In this document: in pieces, positions 24,216 to 31,860 of the stretch | Layout of the letters: each line of letters begins with the position of its first letter | How positions within the stretch are numbered: the stretch's first letter is position 1 | From: an uncultured Campylobacter sp. | Lineage (GTDB): Bacteria; Campylobacterota; Campylobacteria; Campylobacterales; Campylobacteraceae | Assembly: GCA_937990735.1 (NCBI GenBank) | Contig: CALKQT010000092.1 | Coordinates: 1 to 37,499, forward strand | DNA: 37,499 bases | Direction of reading: 5' to 3' | Program-made: the position numbers and the translations under genes | Notes under the pieces: generated by a model | What the model saw: only the letters and a program-made list of their open reading frames with translations | The model's database searches: none | What the model was told of the DNA's origin: nothing

Positions 24216-25969
24216 TAACCGCTCCATATAATTTCGTGCCACTAAACGATAAAATTTTCTACCCGCCTTGGGCTAGTGAGAACATTCTTAAAAATATCCA
24301 TGACGTGCCGTTTGAAGACGGCGAAAGCGGCGTAATCGAGCTTGAAGTAACCGCCAAAAGCCCTATCTTTATAAAGGATAGCAAAAATCCGAGCGAGTTT
24401 TGCCATTCCATAAACGAAAACGGAGGCAAAGAGTATTATATCCCCGCAACCAGCATCAAGGGCATGATAAGAAACGTGCTTGAGATAATGAGCTTTGGTA
24501 AAATTCGCATAGATGAAAGCAAGCACAAAAAGTATCTTAGCGTCAGAGATATGACACCAGGTATGGATTTTTTAGTCGGGAAAGCAAAAGGTTGCGGATT
24601 TTTGGTTAAAAATGACAATGGCTACATGATAGAAGATTGTGGGAGACCATTGACTATCGGTTACGATAAGATGGGGAGTGAATTTGCATTTGCCCGTAAA
24701 CTAGGAACAGCTAAAAATAAATATGAAAAATGCAGAATATCTCGTGAAGTAAATTTTTTAACATATATCGAAGAGGGTAGGCGCAATATAACTAGAGCAA
24801 AGATAGATAAAAACTCATCTAAAATAGGAAGGCTTGTATTTACCGGTGATATTGGCAATAAAAAACACGAATTTGTTTTTGCAAAAAATGGTAATAAAAT
24901 CCCGTTAGATAAGAGTGTTTTTGAGGATTTTAAAAGTGTTTATTTTGAAAATAAAGATTCCATAGATGGACAATATTGGAAAGAAAAATTTAACGAGGGC
25001 AAGGGCGAAAAAATCCCTATTTTTTATACGAAGGATAATGGCGATAAGATAACAGCCATTGGCTTAACGCAACTTTTCAAACTTGCTTACAAAAAAACTA
25101 TTTTCGAAGCGGCAAAGCAGGTGAACGATGATGAAAAATTTGACCTTGCCGAGACGATTTTCGGAACCGTCAGAGGCGATAAGGCTTTAAAGGGCCGTGT
25201 ATATTTTTCACACTTTAAATCAAATTTTGAACGATTTGAAGCTCAGAAAGAAGGGGTATTTGGCACGCCTAATCCTAGTTATTATCCAAATTATTTGGAA
25301 CAACAAGGCGGAACTTACACAACGCTTATGAGCAAGGACGCCAAAATAAGGGGATATAAGCGATATCCGCTACATTCAGGCGTAGAGCAATTAGGCGTCG
25401 GAAATGACAATGAAAAGATGAAGGTTAAATTTAAACCGCTTTCTGCAAATAGCGTTTTTAAGGGCAAGATCGTATTTCATAATCTTAAAAAGGTCGAAAT
25501 CGGAGCGCTGATAAGTGCGATAACTTTTCACGGTAGAAGCGATAAATTTATGCATAATATCGGCTTCGCAAAGCCTTACGGCTACGGAAAAATAGATATA
25601 GAGCTTGCACTACAAGGATTAAAATATAGTCAAGACGAATATCTAAAGGAATTTGAAAAGCAAATGAATGAGTTTGTACCAAATTGGCTTAATAAAGAAC
25701 AACTAAAGGAGCTTTGCGCGATGGCGAGCGTGAAGTATAAGCCTACCAAAATTTTACAATATCAGCAACTAGACAATAAGGATTCTGAGTATTTCAAAGT
25801 AAAAAATAATCGGCAAGAGAATAACGAATTCTCAGGAGCTAAAAGTTATAATGAGCGCTTAAGTCCATACTCTGGTATGGTTGTGTATTCAAAGCCGCAA
25901 AAACCACTACAAAGCTCTAATGGGCGAAATCACGGCAATAATAGAAATAATAGAAGAGATAAAAAATGA
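24212..25969 (+). CDS. Type III-D insertion-bearing RAMP protein (TIGR03986-type Cas7)
   Basis: 585 residues. The opening (PYNFVPLNDKIFYPPWA) and the block YYIPATSIKGMIRNVLEIMSF (about residues 75-95) are typical of the TIGR03986 family. A long middle insertion separates this from the C-terminal RAMP parts (ETIFGTVRGDKALKGRVYFS and GFAKPYGYGKIDIEL, about 451-465). The tail is Asn/Gln/Arg-rich. It matches the Cas7-insertion subunit at the far end of the III-D backbone. ATGA overlaps on both sides. The DNA in the middle part is AT-rich compared with the flanking chromosome. Confidence 0.83.
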   Translation: MITAPYNFVPLNDKIFYPPWASENILKNIHDVPFEDGESGVIELEVTAKSPIFIKDSKNPSEFCHSINENGGKEYYIPATSIKGMIRNVLEIMSFGKIRIDESKHKKYLSVRDMTPGMDFLVGKAKGCGFLVKNDNGYMIEDCGRPLTIGYDKMGSEFAFARKLGTAKNKYEKCRISREVNFLTYIEEGRRNITRAKIDKNSSKIGRLVFTGDIGNKKHEFVFAKNGNKIPLDKSVFEDFKSVYFENKDSIDGQYWKEKFNEGKGEKIPIFYTKDNGDKITAIGLTQLFKLAYKKTIFEAAKQVNDDEKFDLAETIFGTVRGDKALKGRVYFSHFKSNFERFEAQKEGVFGTPNPSYYPNYLEQQGGTYTTLMSKDAKIRGYKRYPLHSGVEQLGVGNDNEKMKVKFKPLSANSVFKGKIVFHNLKKVEIGALISAITFHGRSDKFMHNIGFAKPYGYGKIDIELALQGLKYSQDEYLKEFEKQMNEFVPNWLNKEQLKELCAMASVKYKPTKILQYQQLDNKDSEYFKVKNNRQENNEFSGAKSYNERLSPYSGMVVYSKPQKPLQSSNGRNHGNNRNNRRDKK

Positions 25970-26760
25970 CCCATTATGAAAAAAGAAATTTTCAAAAAAT
26001 AGTCGTTTCGCTCTTGGGAAGCTCTCTTTTAGGATATAGAGCGTTTTTTATCATCGCGGGCGTATTGCTGTTTTTTGCTTGGTTGCCGGACGGAATGTCG
26101 TCGCTACTAGATAAAATTTTCGGCGGCGAAATTTTAAAATGGAGCGCCAAAGACGGCACTATGGCAGTTCAAATTTTAGGTTCTATAGTGATTTTTGGGG
26201 TAATCAAACGAATAATTCCCAAAGACATCCCTAATGTCGATATAGATATAAATGATAGACCCAAAAGGGCTAAAGTTCTAGTGCTATTTTTAAGCGAAAA
26301 TAATGGCGGAATAGAAGAAATTTTGAAATTTAAAACTATCGATGAGTATGGAAGAAATAATTATAGAATGCCGCTAAAAGCGATAGATTATCACAAACAA
26401 AGACTTAAAAAGATTATAGTCGCTTGTTCCGAAAAATCTCACGGAGATAGAGAGAAATTTTTAAAATGCGTGCAAAATCTCTTTGGCAAGGAGCTTGCGG
26501 ATATGACAAATGTACGATGTATAAAGAATTTCGAAGACGCAAAAAGCGTCTATAAATTTTTAGAAAGCATATATAACCAGCTTGGGCAAGAGGGCTTTAT
26601 GGAAGACGACATTGTATTTGATGTCACGGGAGGGCAAAAGGCGATAAGTATAGCCGGAGCGATGTTTGCGATACCCAACGATAGGCATTTGCAGTACGTC
26701 TCCACTAGCGATTATACTGTCAAGCACTATGATTTAACTTATATGCAAAATGAGGAGTAA
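25966..26760 (+). CDS. Membrane-anchored CARF-domain protein (Cam1-like)
   Basis: 264 residues. Two hydrophobic segments are seen near the N-terminus (about 24-41, FFIIAGVLLFFAWLP, and about 66-84, MAVQILGSIVIFGVIKRII), then a cytosolic CARF fold from about residue 97 (AKVLVLFLSENNGG) to the end. The CARF nucleotide-binding loop is D219VTGGQK. There is no HEPN, nuclease or protease motif. By known cases (Cam1, a membrane CARF protein that disturbs membrane potential on binding cA4) it is predicted to bind cyclic oligoadenylate and act on the inner membrane. Cam1 has one N-terminal helix as I recall; this protein appears to have two. ATGA overlap with the preceding cas7-type gene. Confidence 0.82.
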   Translation: MTHYEKRNFQKIVVSLLGSSLLGYRAFFIIAGVLLFFAWLPDGMSSLLDKIFGGEILKWSAKDGTMAVQILGSIVIFGVIKRIIPKDIPNVDIDINDRPKRAKVLVLFLSENNGGIEEILKFKTIDEYGRNNYRMPLKAIDYHKQRLKKIIVACSEKSHGDREKFLKCVQNLFGKELADMTNVRCIKNFEDAKSVYKFLESIYNQLGQEGFMEDDIVFDVTGGQKAISIAGAMFAIPNDRHLQYVSTSDYTVKHYDLTYMQNEE

Positions 26761-26763
26761 AAT

Positions 26764-28062
26764 ATGAAAGTTGTAACGATTTTAGGAAAAGGTTATGTTA
26801 AGGAAGCCGAAGAAAGACCGATCTATGAATACGATGAGAAGCTTAAAAATTCGTATTCTTTAAAAAAGCAAAGATATACGAATATGCTTCCGCTTTTGAT
26901 AGATAATTTCGGCGTTCAAAATATCGTACCTATTTTTACTGAAGATGCGAGAGATGATCAAATAAAAGTTTTAGAAAAGGAATTTAAAACAAGCCATATC
27001 GAGATATTTAACAATAAGAATTTCATTAGAGGCGATACGGATTTTTATGAAATTCTACGTATTATAAATGAAGCAACCAACGAAGACAATGAATATATAA
27101 TCGATCTAACTCACGGCTTTAGGCATATTCCTATTTTAGCTACCATCTCACTTATATCTCAAAGCTTAAGCGATACGAATAAAATCAAACATATATTTTT
27201 TGCGAAAGAGATAATAAATCAAAAAGAGTATGAAATTATCGATTTAAAAGAATACTTAGAGCTTGCAAATATGTCGTATATGCTCGAAACATTCGATAAA
27301 AATTATACCGTTTCATTTGTAGCTGCGTTTGAAAACGAGGATTTTGAAAATTTAAGAGGCGAGCTAACAAAATTTTCGAATGATATTCTTGCGAATTCAT
27401 TAAAAGCGCTGGAAAATCGTTTTGACGTAGTTTTGCAATACATAGAAAATATCAAAAAGAACGAGCAAATTTTTACTTTCAGAACCAGTCTTGATAAAAT
27501 CAAAGAACATATAGAAAATTTAAAGCAGATCAGCACAAAGATAGATTATCAAAAGTTATACGAAATGGCAAAAGTACTTAATAAAAAGGGCTACTTATTA
27601 AACGCTATAACATTGCTATTTGAAGGGATTGGATATTATTGCGTAAGCGGGCTAGAAAAAATTAGTCCCAAAGTAGAAGCTTACGTGAGAGAATTTAAAA
27701 ATAGTGGATTTTTTGACTCTTATGATTTAACCAATCAATCTAGAAATTTAATAAAAATCGGCAGGGAGATGAAATCTTATTTATTTGGCACAGAAAAGGC
27801 GCAAACTCATTTTGGACTTAGCGAGAAAAAAGCTAAGGAATATCTAGGCGATATAAAGAATTCGATCTGCAACAAACTAGAAAGAATTCCGGATATAGAA
27901 GAATTTAAGAATTTTATCATTGCGGCTGAAAAATTAAGAAATAATCTAGCTCACGGAAACAGTAGCGATGAAATAGCAAATACAAAGTTAAATTTCAAAC
28001 GGCTTTTAGAAGACTATAAAAAATTCTGCATAGAGGATGATATTTTAGGGGTAGGTGAATGA
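26764..28062 (+). CDS. CARF-HEPN ribonuclease (Csx1/Csx2-TM1812 type)
   Basis: 432 residues. The N-terminal CARF domain starts with VVTILGKGYVKEAE and has the binding loop D114LTHGFRHIPILA. A helical middle leads to a C-terminal HEPN domain with the catalytic R-x4-H motif R392NNLAH397. In this family binding of cyclic oligoadenylate to CARF switches on promiscuous RNA cleavage by HEPN. It follows the membrane CARF gene by 3 nt and overlaps the next gene (ATGA), so the two effectors and the putative reset enzyme would be made together. Confidence 0.87.
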   Translation: MKVVTILGKGYVKEAEERPIYEYDEKLKNSYSLKKQRYTNMLPLLIDNFGVQNIVPIFTEDARDDQIKVLEKEFKTSHIEIFNNKNFIRGDTDFYEILRIINEATNEDNEYIIDLTHGFRHIPILATISLISQSLSDTNKIKHIFFAKEIINQKEYEIIDLKEYLELANMSYMLETFDKNYTVSFVAAFENEDFENLRGELTKFSNDILANSLKALENRFDVVLQYIENIKKNEQIFTFRTSLDKIKEHIENLKQISTKIDYQKLYEMAKVLNKKGYLLNAITLLFEGIGYYCVSGLEKISPKVEAYVREFKNSGFFDSYDLTNQSRNLIKIGREMKSYLFGTEKAQTHFGLSEKKAKEYLGDIKNSICNKLERIPDIEEFKNFIIAAEKLRNNLAHGNSSDEIANTKLNFKRLLEDYKKFCIEDDILGVGE

Positions 28063-28439
28063 AAACCCTCTTTACACTAATAAACCATACCTTGACGTTG
28101 GAGCAAGAAGAAGATGCGAGGAAGAATTTAGATGTTGATAAATTCGTAAACATAGCCGATGCGAGGTGGAGCGATATTGACCCGTCCGATAAAAGCGTAA
28201 TAAAATTTGTTGAAACTTATAAAAACAAACTCAAAAAGCAAGCAAAAGCGGGTGACGTATTGCTGGTACAGGGTGATTTCGGAGCGACTTATAATATGAT
28301 AAGGTTTGCTAAAAATATGGGTTTGATAGCCGTATACGCAACCACTAACCGCATCGTAAGCGAGCGGGTAGAAAACGGCAAAATCGTAATTAAACGAGAG
28401 TTTAAACACGCAAGATTTAGAGAATATGAGGAGTTATAA
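28059..28439 (+). CDS. csx20: Csx20-type protein, putative ring nuclease
   Basis: 126 residues. Family marks: TLINHTLTLEQEEDARKNL at the start, the block GDVLLVQGDFGATYNMIRF (Gln71-Gly-Asp-Phe-Gly-Ala), YATTNR (from Tyr93) and the end FKHARFREYEE. I recognise this as the Csx20 pattern. Csx20 has been predicted to be a small CARF-like enzyme that degrades cyclic oligoadenylate. That role is from memory of the family literature and not seen in the sequence. Its place directly after two CARF effectors fits an off-switch. Overlaps both neighbours (ATGA and TAATG). Confidence 0.75.
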   Translation: MKTLFTLINHTLTLEQEEDARKNLDVDKFVNIADARWSDIDPSDKSVIKFVETYKNKLKKQAKAGDVLLVQGDFGATYNMIRFAKNMGLIAVYATTNRIVSERVENGKIVIKREFKHARFREYEEL

Positions 28440-29446
28440 TGTCATCAGATGCAGACAATAAAACGCTAGTTGTCTTTGAAATTTTAAAAAAATTAGTTGC
28501 AAAACAAGAAATTTGCCCTCTTGATACGCAGCTTTTAGAAGAACTAAGGATTAAGGAAAGAACGCTTAGAAGGTATATGGGCGAAATCGAGAAGATATTT
28601 CCAAACGCTTTTAGGGTAGAAAGCAAGCTCGTAGGACACGGCAAGAGACCGGTAAAAGTATTAAGAGTATATGACAAAAACAAAGATATAATCGGCGTTT
28701 TAAATCGTCTTTTAAAATATAGCGATGATCTAGGCTGGCTAATTAGTTTATTAAACGAAAATGATCCTAGCTTATTTAACGATTTAGATAAACATGAAAA
28801 AGAGAAGGTATCTGCACAATTAAAAGAGAATTCAGGCATATTTTTATTTAGAACCAATCCTTTGGAGGTTTTGCAAGACGAGCCTAGTAAGAGGTATTTA
28901 AGCGAACTTCGCAATGCTGTTATGAATAGAGAATACCGAGATATTAAGTATAAATATATCGGTGAAATGGAGAATTTAATCGATGTAAAATGCCTAAAAA
29001 TAGTTTTTACAGACGGTAATTGGTATTTGACTATCGAGGATGCCGAGGGGAATTTTAGGCTTTTAAGAGTGGCTTTTATCGTATCGCTTAGCAAAAGCTC
29101 GAAAAATTATCAAGGCGGGATCTTGGAGAAATATAAAACGTATTTTAATAAGATACAAAACGCTATGAGCTTACCCTCCGAGCCATTGCGAAGGGCGCTA
29201 TTAAAAGCTTCTCCGAAAGTGGCTATATATTTTAAGGAGGGTATGAAGCCGTTTTTCCCAACTCAAAAATTTAAAAAGAAGCTAGATGATGGCAGCATTA
29301 TTTTTAGCATAGATTTTACTCAGGATATGGAGATATTGCCATTTATAAAAAAGTGGCTTCCAGATATCGAGATACTAGAACCAAAAGATCTGAGAGAAAC
29401 CTTTAAAGAGCAATTAAAAGCGGCTCTTGATATATTAAGTGAGTAG
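28439..29446 (+). CDS. WYL-domain transcriptional regulator
   Basis: 335 residues. The N-terminal winged helix (about 1-70, with ELRIKERTLRRYMGEIEKIF) is followed by a WYL domain at about 160-215 (REYRDIKYKY, VFTDGNWYLTIEDAEGNF, LLRVAFIVSLS) and a C-terminal WCX-like extension (about 255-330). WYL proteins often sit in CRISPR and other defence loci and can sense nucleotides or ssDNA. It is the last gene of the operon, joined by a TAATG overlap, so it may autoregulate it. Its target sites are unknown. Confidence 0.87.
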   Translation: MSSDADNKTLVVFEILKKLVAKQEICPLDTQLLEELRIKERTLRRYMGEIEKIFPNAFRVESKLVGHGKRPVKVLRVYDKNKDIIGVLNRLLKYSDDLGWLISLLNENDPSLFNDLDKHEKEKVSAQLKENSGIFLFRTNPLEVLQDEPSKRYLSELRNAVMNREYRDIKYKYIGEMENLIDVKCLKIVFTDGNWYLTIEDAEGNFRLLRVAFIVSLSKSSKNYQGGILEKYKTYFNKIQNAMSLPSEPLRRALLKASPKVAIYFKEGMKPFFPTQKFKKKLDDGSIIFSIDFTQDMEILPFIKKWLPDIEILEPKDLRETFKEQLKAALDILSE

Positions 29447-30108
29447 AAAAGACACGCGTTGTCGCGCTAAGAGTGAAACAAAATTTGCCCTGAGTCTATT
29501 CACGCGCTACGAAGCGGTAAAATTTTAGAATGTTTGATGAAATTTAAAACGCATAAAGCCTCGTCGCAATCTCATATGAAGATCGTGCGCCGTAAGCGGT
29601 AGCGATGAGAGGTCAAATATACCATGAGAAGCAGATTTGCACGAGCATAAATTTCTAAGTAAGCGATAAAATCTAATTAAAATTTAACGCAAAATCTCAT
29701 AAAAATTCCACTCGGTAGATTTTTGCAAATAACGTGCCTGTAGTATTGTCTTGGACGAAAGCGGAGCCGAAAAGCTTCTAGGCGCAGGCGATATGCTAGT
29801 AAAACTAAGTGGTTCGCAGCCGCAGCATATATTTGCGCCGTATTTAAGCAAGGGCGATGTTAAACGGCTTTTAGAGCTAAAATAGATCGCTGATTTTGTC
29901 ACAATATGCTAGGATAAAATAGCTAAAACCCTAAATCCTATGTCACAAAATTTGCGTCGCTATAACAATCCTATAAATTCCATGGTTTAAATGCGCCGCG
30001 GAATTTCAGGCGGAATTTTGTTGCAGCGGTTATGGCGTAGTAGCGCGTAAATTTAAAGCAAAAGCCTAAAATTTTGCAGCGATCTATACCTTAAGTCGGG
30101 CTTTAAAT
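29447..30108. other. Decayed stretch at the right end of the CRISPR island
   Basis: 662 nt between the convergent WYL and DUF3137 genes. Apart from an FtsK-type C-terminal relic (29733-29885) no coding pattern is seen. AAATTTAAAGC at 30049-30059 and its complement at 30100-30110 form an inverted repeat around 40 nt that reaches into the DUF3137 stop, a possible terminator for that gene. I looked for a copy of the tRNA-Met 3' end here, as expected for a tRNA-targeted island, and found none. Confidence 0.6.
29733..29885 (+). pseudogene. C-terminal fragment of an FtsK/SpoIIIE-type DNA translocase
   Basis: The frame after a stop at 29730 reads SIVLDESGAEKLLGAGDMLVKL and goes on to HIFAPYLSKGDVKRLLEL before a TAG. 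The LDESGAEKLLG.GDML block is a strong FtsK signature, found just before the gamma domain. No upstream ATPase part remains in this frame. It is either a remnant of a mobile-element translocase lost at the island edge or of a chromosomal paralogue. No start codon or ribosome site. Confidence 0.75.
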
Positions 30109-31149
30109 TTAATTCTGCCAGATATTTTCGTTTAGTTTCAGACTTTTTACGATGGAGAGAAAGAATAGAAGCTCGTGCTTGATAGACGCGGCAGGATCAA
30201 AGCTAAATACGCTGCGATCTACGCTAGGCTCGAAACTATCGTATCCCGTGCGGATGAAAATATAGACGTTTCTGCCCGAAAAGCTTAAACTGATCGGTCC
30301 GCCGGCACCGCTTCTAAAGCGAAGCAGGCGCCGCATAAAGGCGGGTGTGAGGGCATACATTGCAGACACGGCATCGGCGCTATATACGCTAAACGCGGAG
30401 CTAAACTCGCTATCATCCATCACGATCTTCTTAAGTCCGCCAAGTGTTGGTCTCGCGCTGAGCGAAGGCAGGATCACGGTCACCGAGTTTATGCGCTTTT
30501 TAAATTCTGCGTAGAAAAATATCCCCCTGCTGCTACGTCGTTCGTCGGTATGAGTCACGCAGACATCCGCAAAGCTGAAAAATACTCCGTCATAGACGCC
30601 GGAAATTTTATCTTCGCAATCAAAATAGCTTATGCCGTCCGCAAATAGGCCGCTAGCGCGCAGATACGCCGGCCTAAACGAGCCTGAAATTTCATAGCGG
30701 TAGCCTAGGCTTGCGATATAAGGCGCGATATATTGTTGTTTAAAGGCGCGGACGAATTTTTTGGATCTATTATATTTGATCCGCTCTAGCGCGGCACCCG
30801 CGATATTAAATAACGAAAGGCAGATGGTTACGAGTGCGATGACGAAGCGCAAGGTATCATTCTTGCATATTTCTACGCCTTTGGCAAGTATACCCAGCAA
30901 GATGCAAAAGATAAATATGTGCACTATATTTGCATCTTTATTCACTACTCTATAAGAGATACTGCCGCAGCTAAATGCCACTATGATCCAGCAGAGAACC
31001 ATTGCTGCATTTTGATCTCTAAAATTGAAAAATAGCCACAGCGCCGAGGCTAGCACCGCTAGTACTATTATCGAAAACGCCGCACCTTTGTGCTGCTCCG
31101 CCTCATCCAGGATGCCAAGCCTTATTTTTTCCAGTTCGTTTGCGGTCAT
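30109..31149 (-). CDS. DUF3137 membrane protein
   Basis: 346 residues. Four hydrophobic helices lie in the first 130 residues (about 24-43, 48-68, 73-92, 98-120). A soluble part from about residue 135 follows (KKFVRAFKQQYIAPYIASLGYRYE is split by the domain start, then ARASGLF-type and FADVCVTHTDE segments). This is the layout of DUF3137 proteins, which often accompany LemA. The function is unknown. ATG start at 31149. It lies downstream of purN on the same strand, separated by a probable terminator. Confidence 0.72.
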   Translation of the reverse strand: MTANELEKIRLGILDEAEQHKGAAFSIIVLAVLASALWLFFNFRDQNAAMVLCWIIVAFSCGSISYRVVNKDANIVHIFIFCILLGILAKGVEICKNDTLRFVIALVTICLSLFNIAGAALERIKYNRSKKFVRAFKQQYIAPYIASLGYRYEISGSFRPAYLRASGLFADGISYFDCEDKISGVYDGVFFSFADVCVTHTDERRSSRGIFFYAEFKKRINSVTVILPSLSARPTLGGLKKIVMDDSEFSSAFSVYSADAVSAMYALTPAFMRRLLRFRSGAGGPISLSFSGRNVYIFIRTGYDSFEPSVDRSVFSFDPAASIKHELLFFLSIVKSLKLNENIWQN

Positions 31150-31253
31150 CTTTCTCTTTCTAAATTTATCGAAGCAAATTTTAAAATTTTAGCCTCGAAC
31201 CCGCTCCTAAATTTAAAGGACTAAGCTTTAAAATTTACAAAATTCCGCTCTTT

Positions 31254-31283
31254 AAATTTAGCGCGAATTTCTGCGCTAAATTT
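31254..31283 (-). terminator. Hairpin at the purN stop
   Basis: AAATTTAGCGC at 31254-31264 and its exact complement at 31273-31283 enclose 8 nt. The structure includes the purN stop codon and would end the long tig-to-purN transcript before the DUF3137 gene. The T-run falls in the 3' arm rather than after it, so strength is uncertain. Confidence 0.5.
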
Positions 31284-31860
31284 AGCTTTGGCACAAAATT
31301 TCTACAATCACCTGCGGCAATAGCTCATGCTCGATCTCGTGGATTTTGGCTTCGTAAGCTTCAAGGCTCATGCCCGCGCTCTTTTCAAACGCGCGCTGAG
31401 CGATGATCGCGCCGCCGTCAAGCTCCTCGCTGACCCAATGCACGCTCACGCCGCCCACCTTCATATCGCTTTCAAAGCTCTCTTTTATCGCGTGCGCGCC
31501 CTTAAAAAGGGGCAGCAGCGACGGGTGCAAATTTATTGCGCGAACCCTGCTTGTAAAAACGGGCGTTAGAATCCGCATAAAGCCCGCAAGCACCGTAAGC
31601 TCCGCGCCGCTTTTTTCGATCTCGCGCACGAGCGCGGCGTCGAATTCCTCGCGGCTAGCGAAATCTTTATGATTTAAAATTACGCTTTTTAGCCCGAATT
31701 TCGCGGCCTTCGCTATGCCTCCCGCGTCCGCTTTGTTGCTTAGCGTTAGTACGACCTCGATCTTAGTTTCGCCAAAAGTTTTGCCGTGCAGCTTCTGCAA
31801 GATCGCCTCTAAATTTGAGCCGCTGCCGCTAAAAAGCACGGCGAGCTTTTTCACAACCAT
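31282..31860 (-). CDS. purN: Phosphoribosylglycinamide formyltransferase
   Basis: Transfers the formyl group from 10-formyl-THF to GAR in purine synthesis. 192 residues. Marks: LAVLFSGSGSNLEAIL at the start (phosphate-binding loop), LAGFMRILTPVF, then NLHPSLLPLFKGAHA with the catalytic Asn-His pair. A catalytic Asp lies in SEELDGGAIIAQ. Start overlaps the end of nnrD by 10 nt. An nnrD-purN pair is also present in C. jejuni as I recall. Confidence 0.96.
   Translation of the reverse strand: MVVKKLAVLFSGSGSNLEAILQKLHGKTFGETKIEVVLTLSNKADAGGIAKAAKFGLKSVILNHKDFASREEFDAALVREIEKSGAELTVLAGFMRILTPVFTSRVRAINLHPSLLPLFKGAHAIKESFESDMKVGGVSVHWVSEELDGGAIIAQRAFEKSAGMSLEAYEAKIHEIEHELLPQVIVEILCQS

Noticed and set aside
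28417..29094. Minus-strand 225-codon frame opposite the WYL gene
   Set aside because: The plus strand carries clear HTH and WYL motifs. The opposite frame is a compositional shadow.
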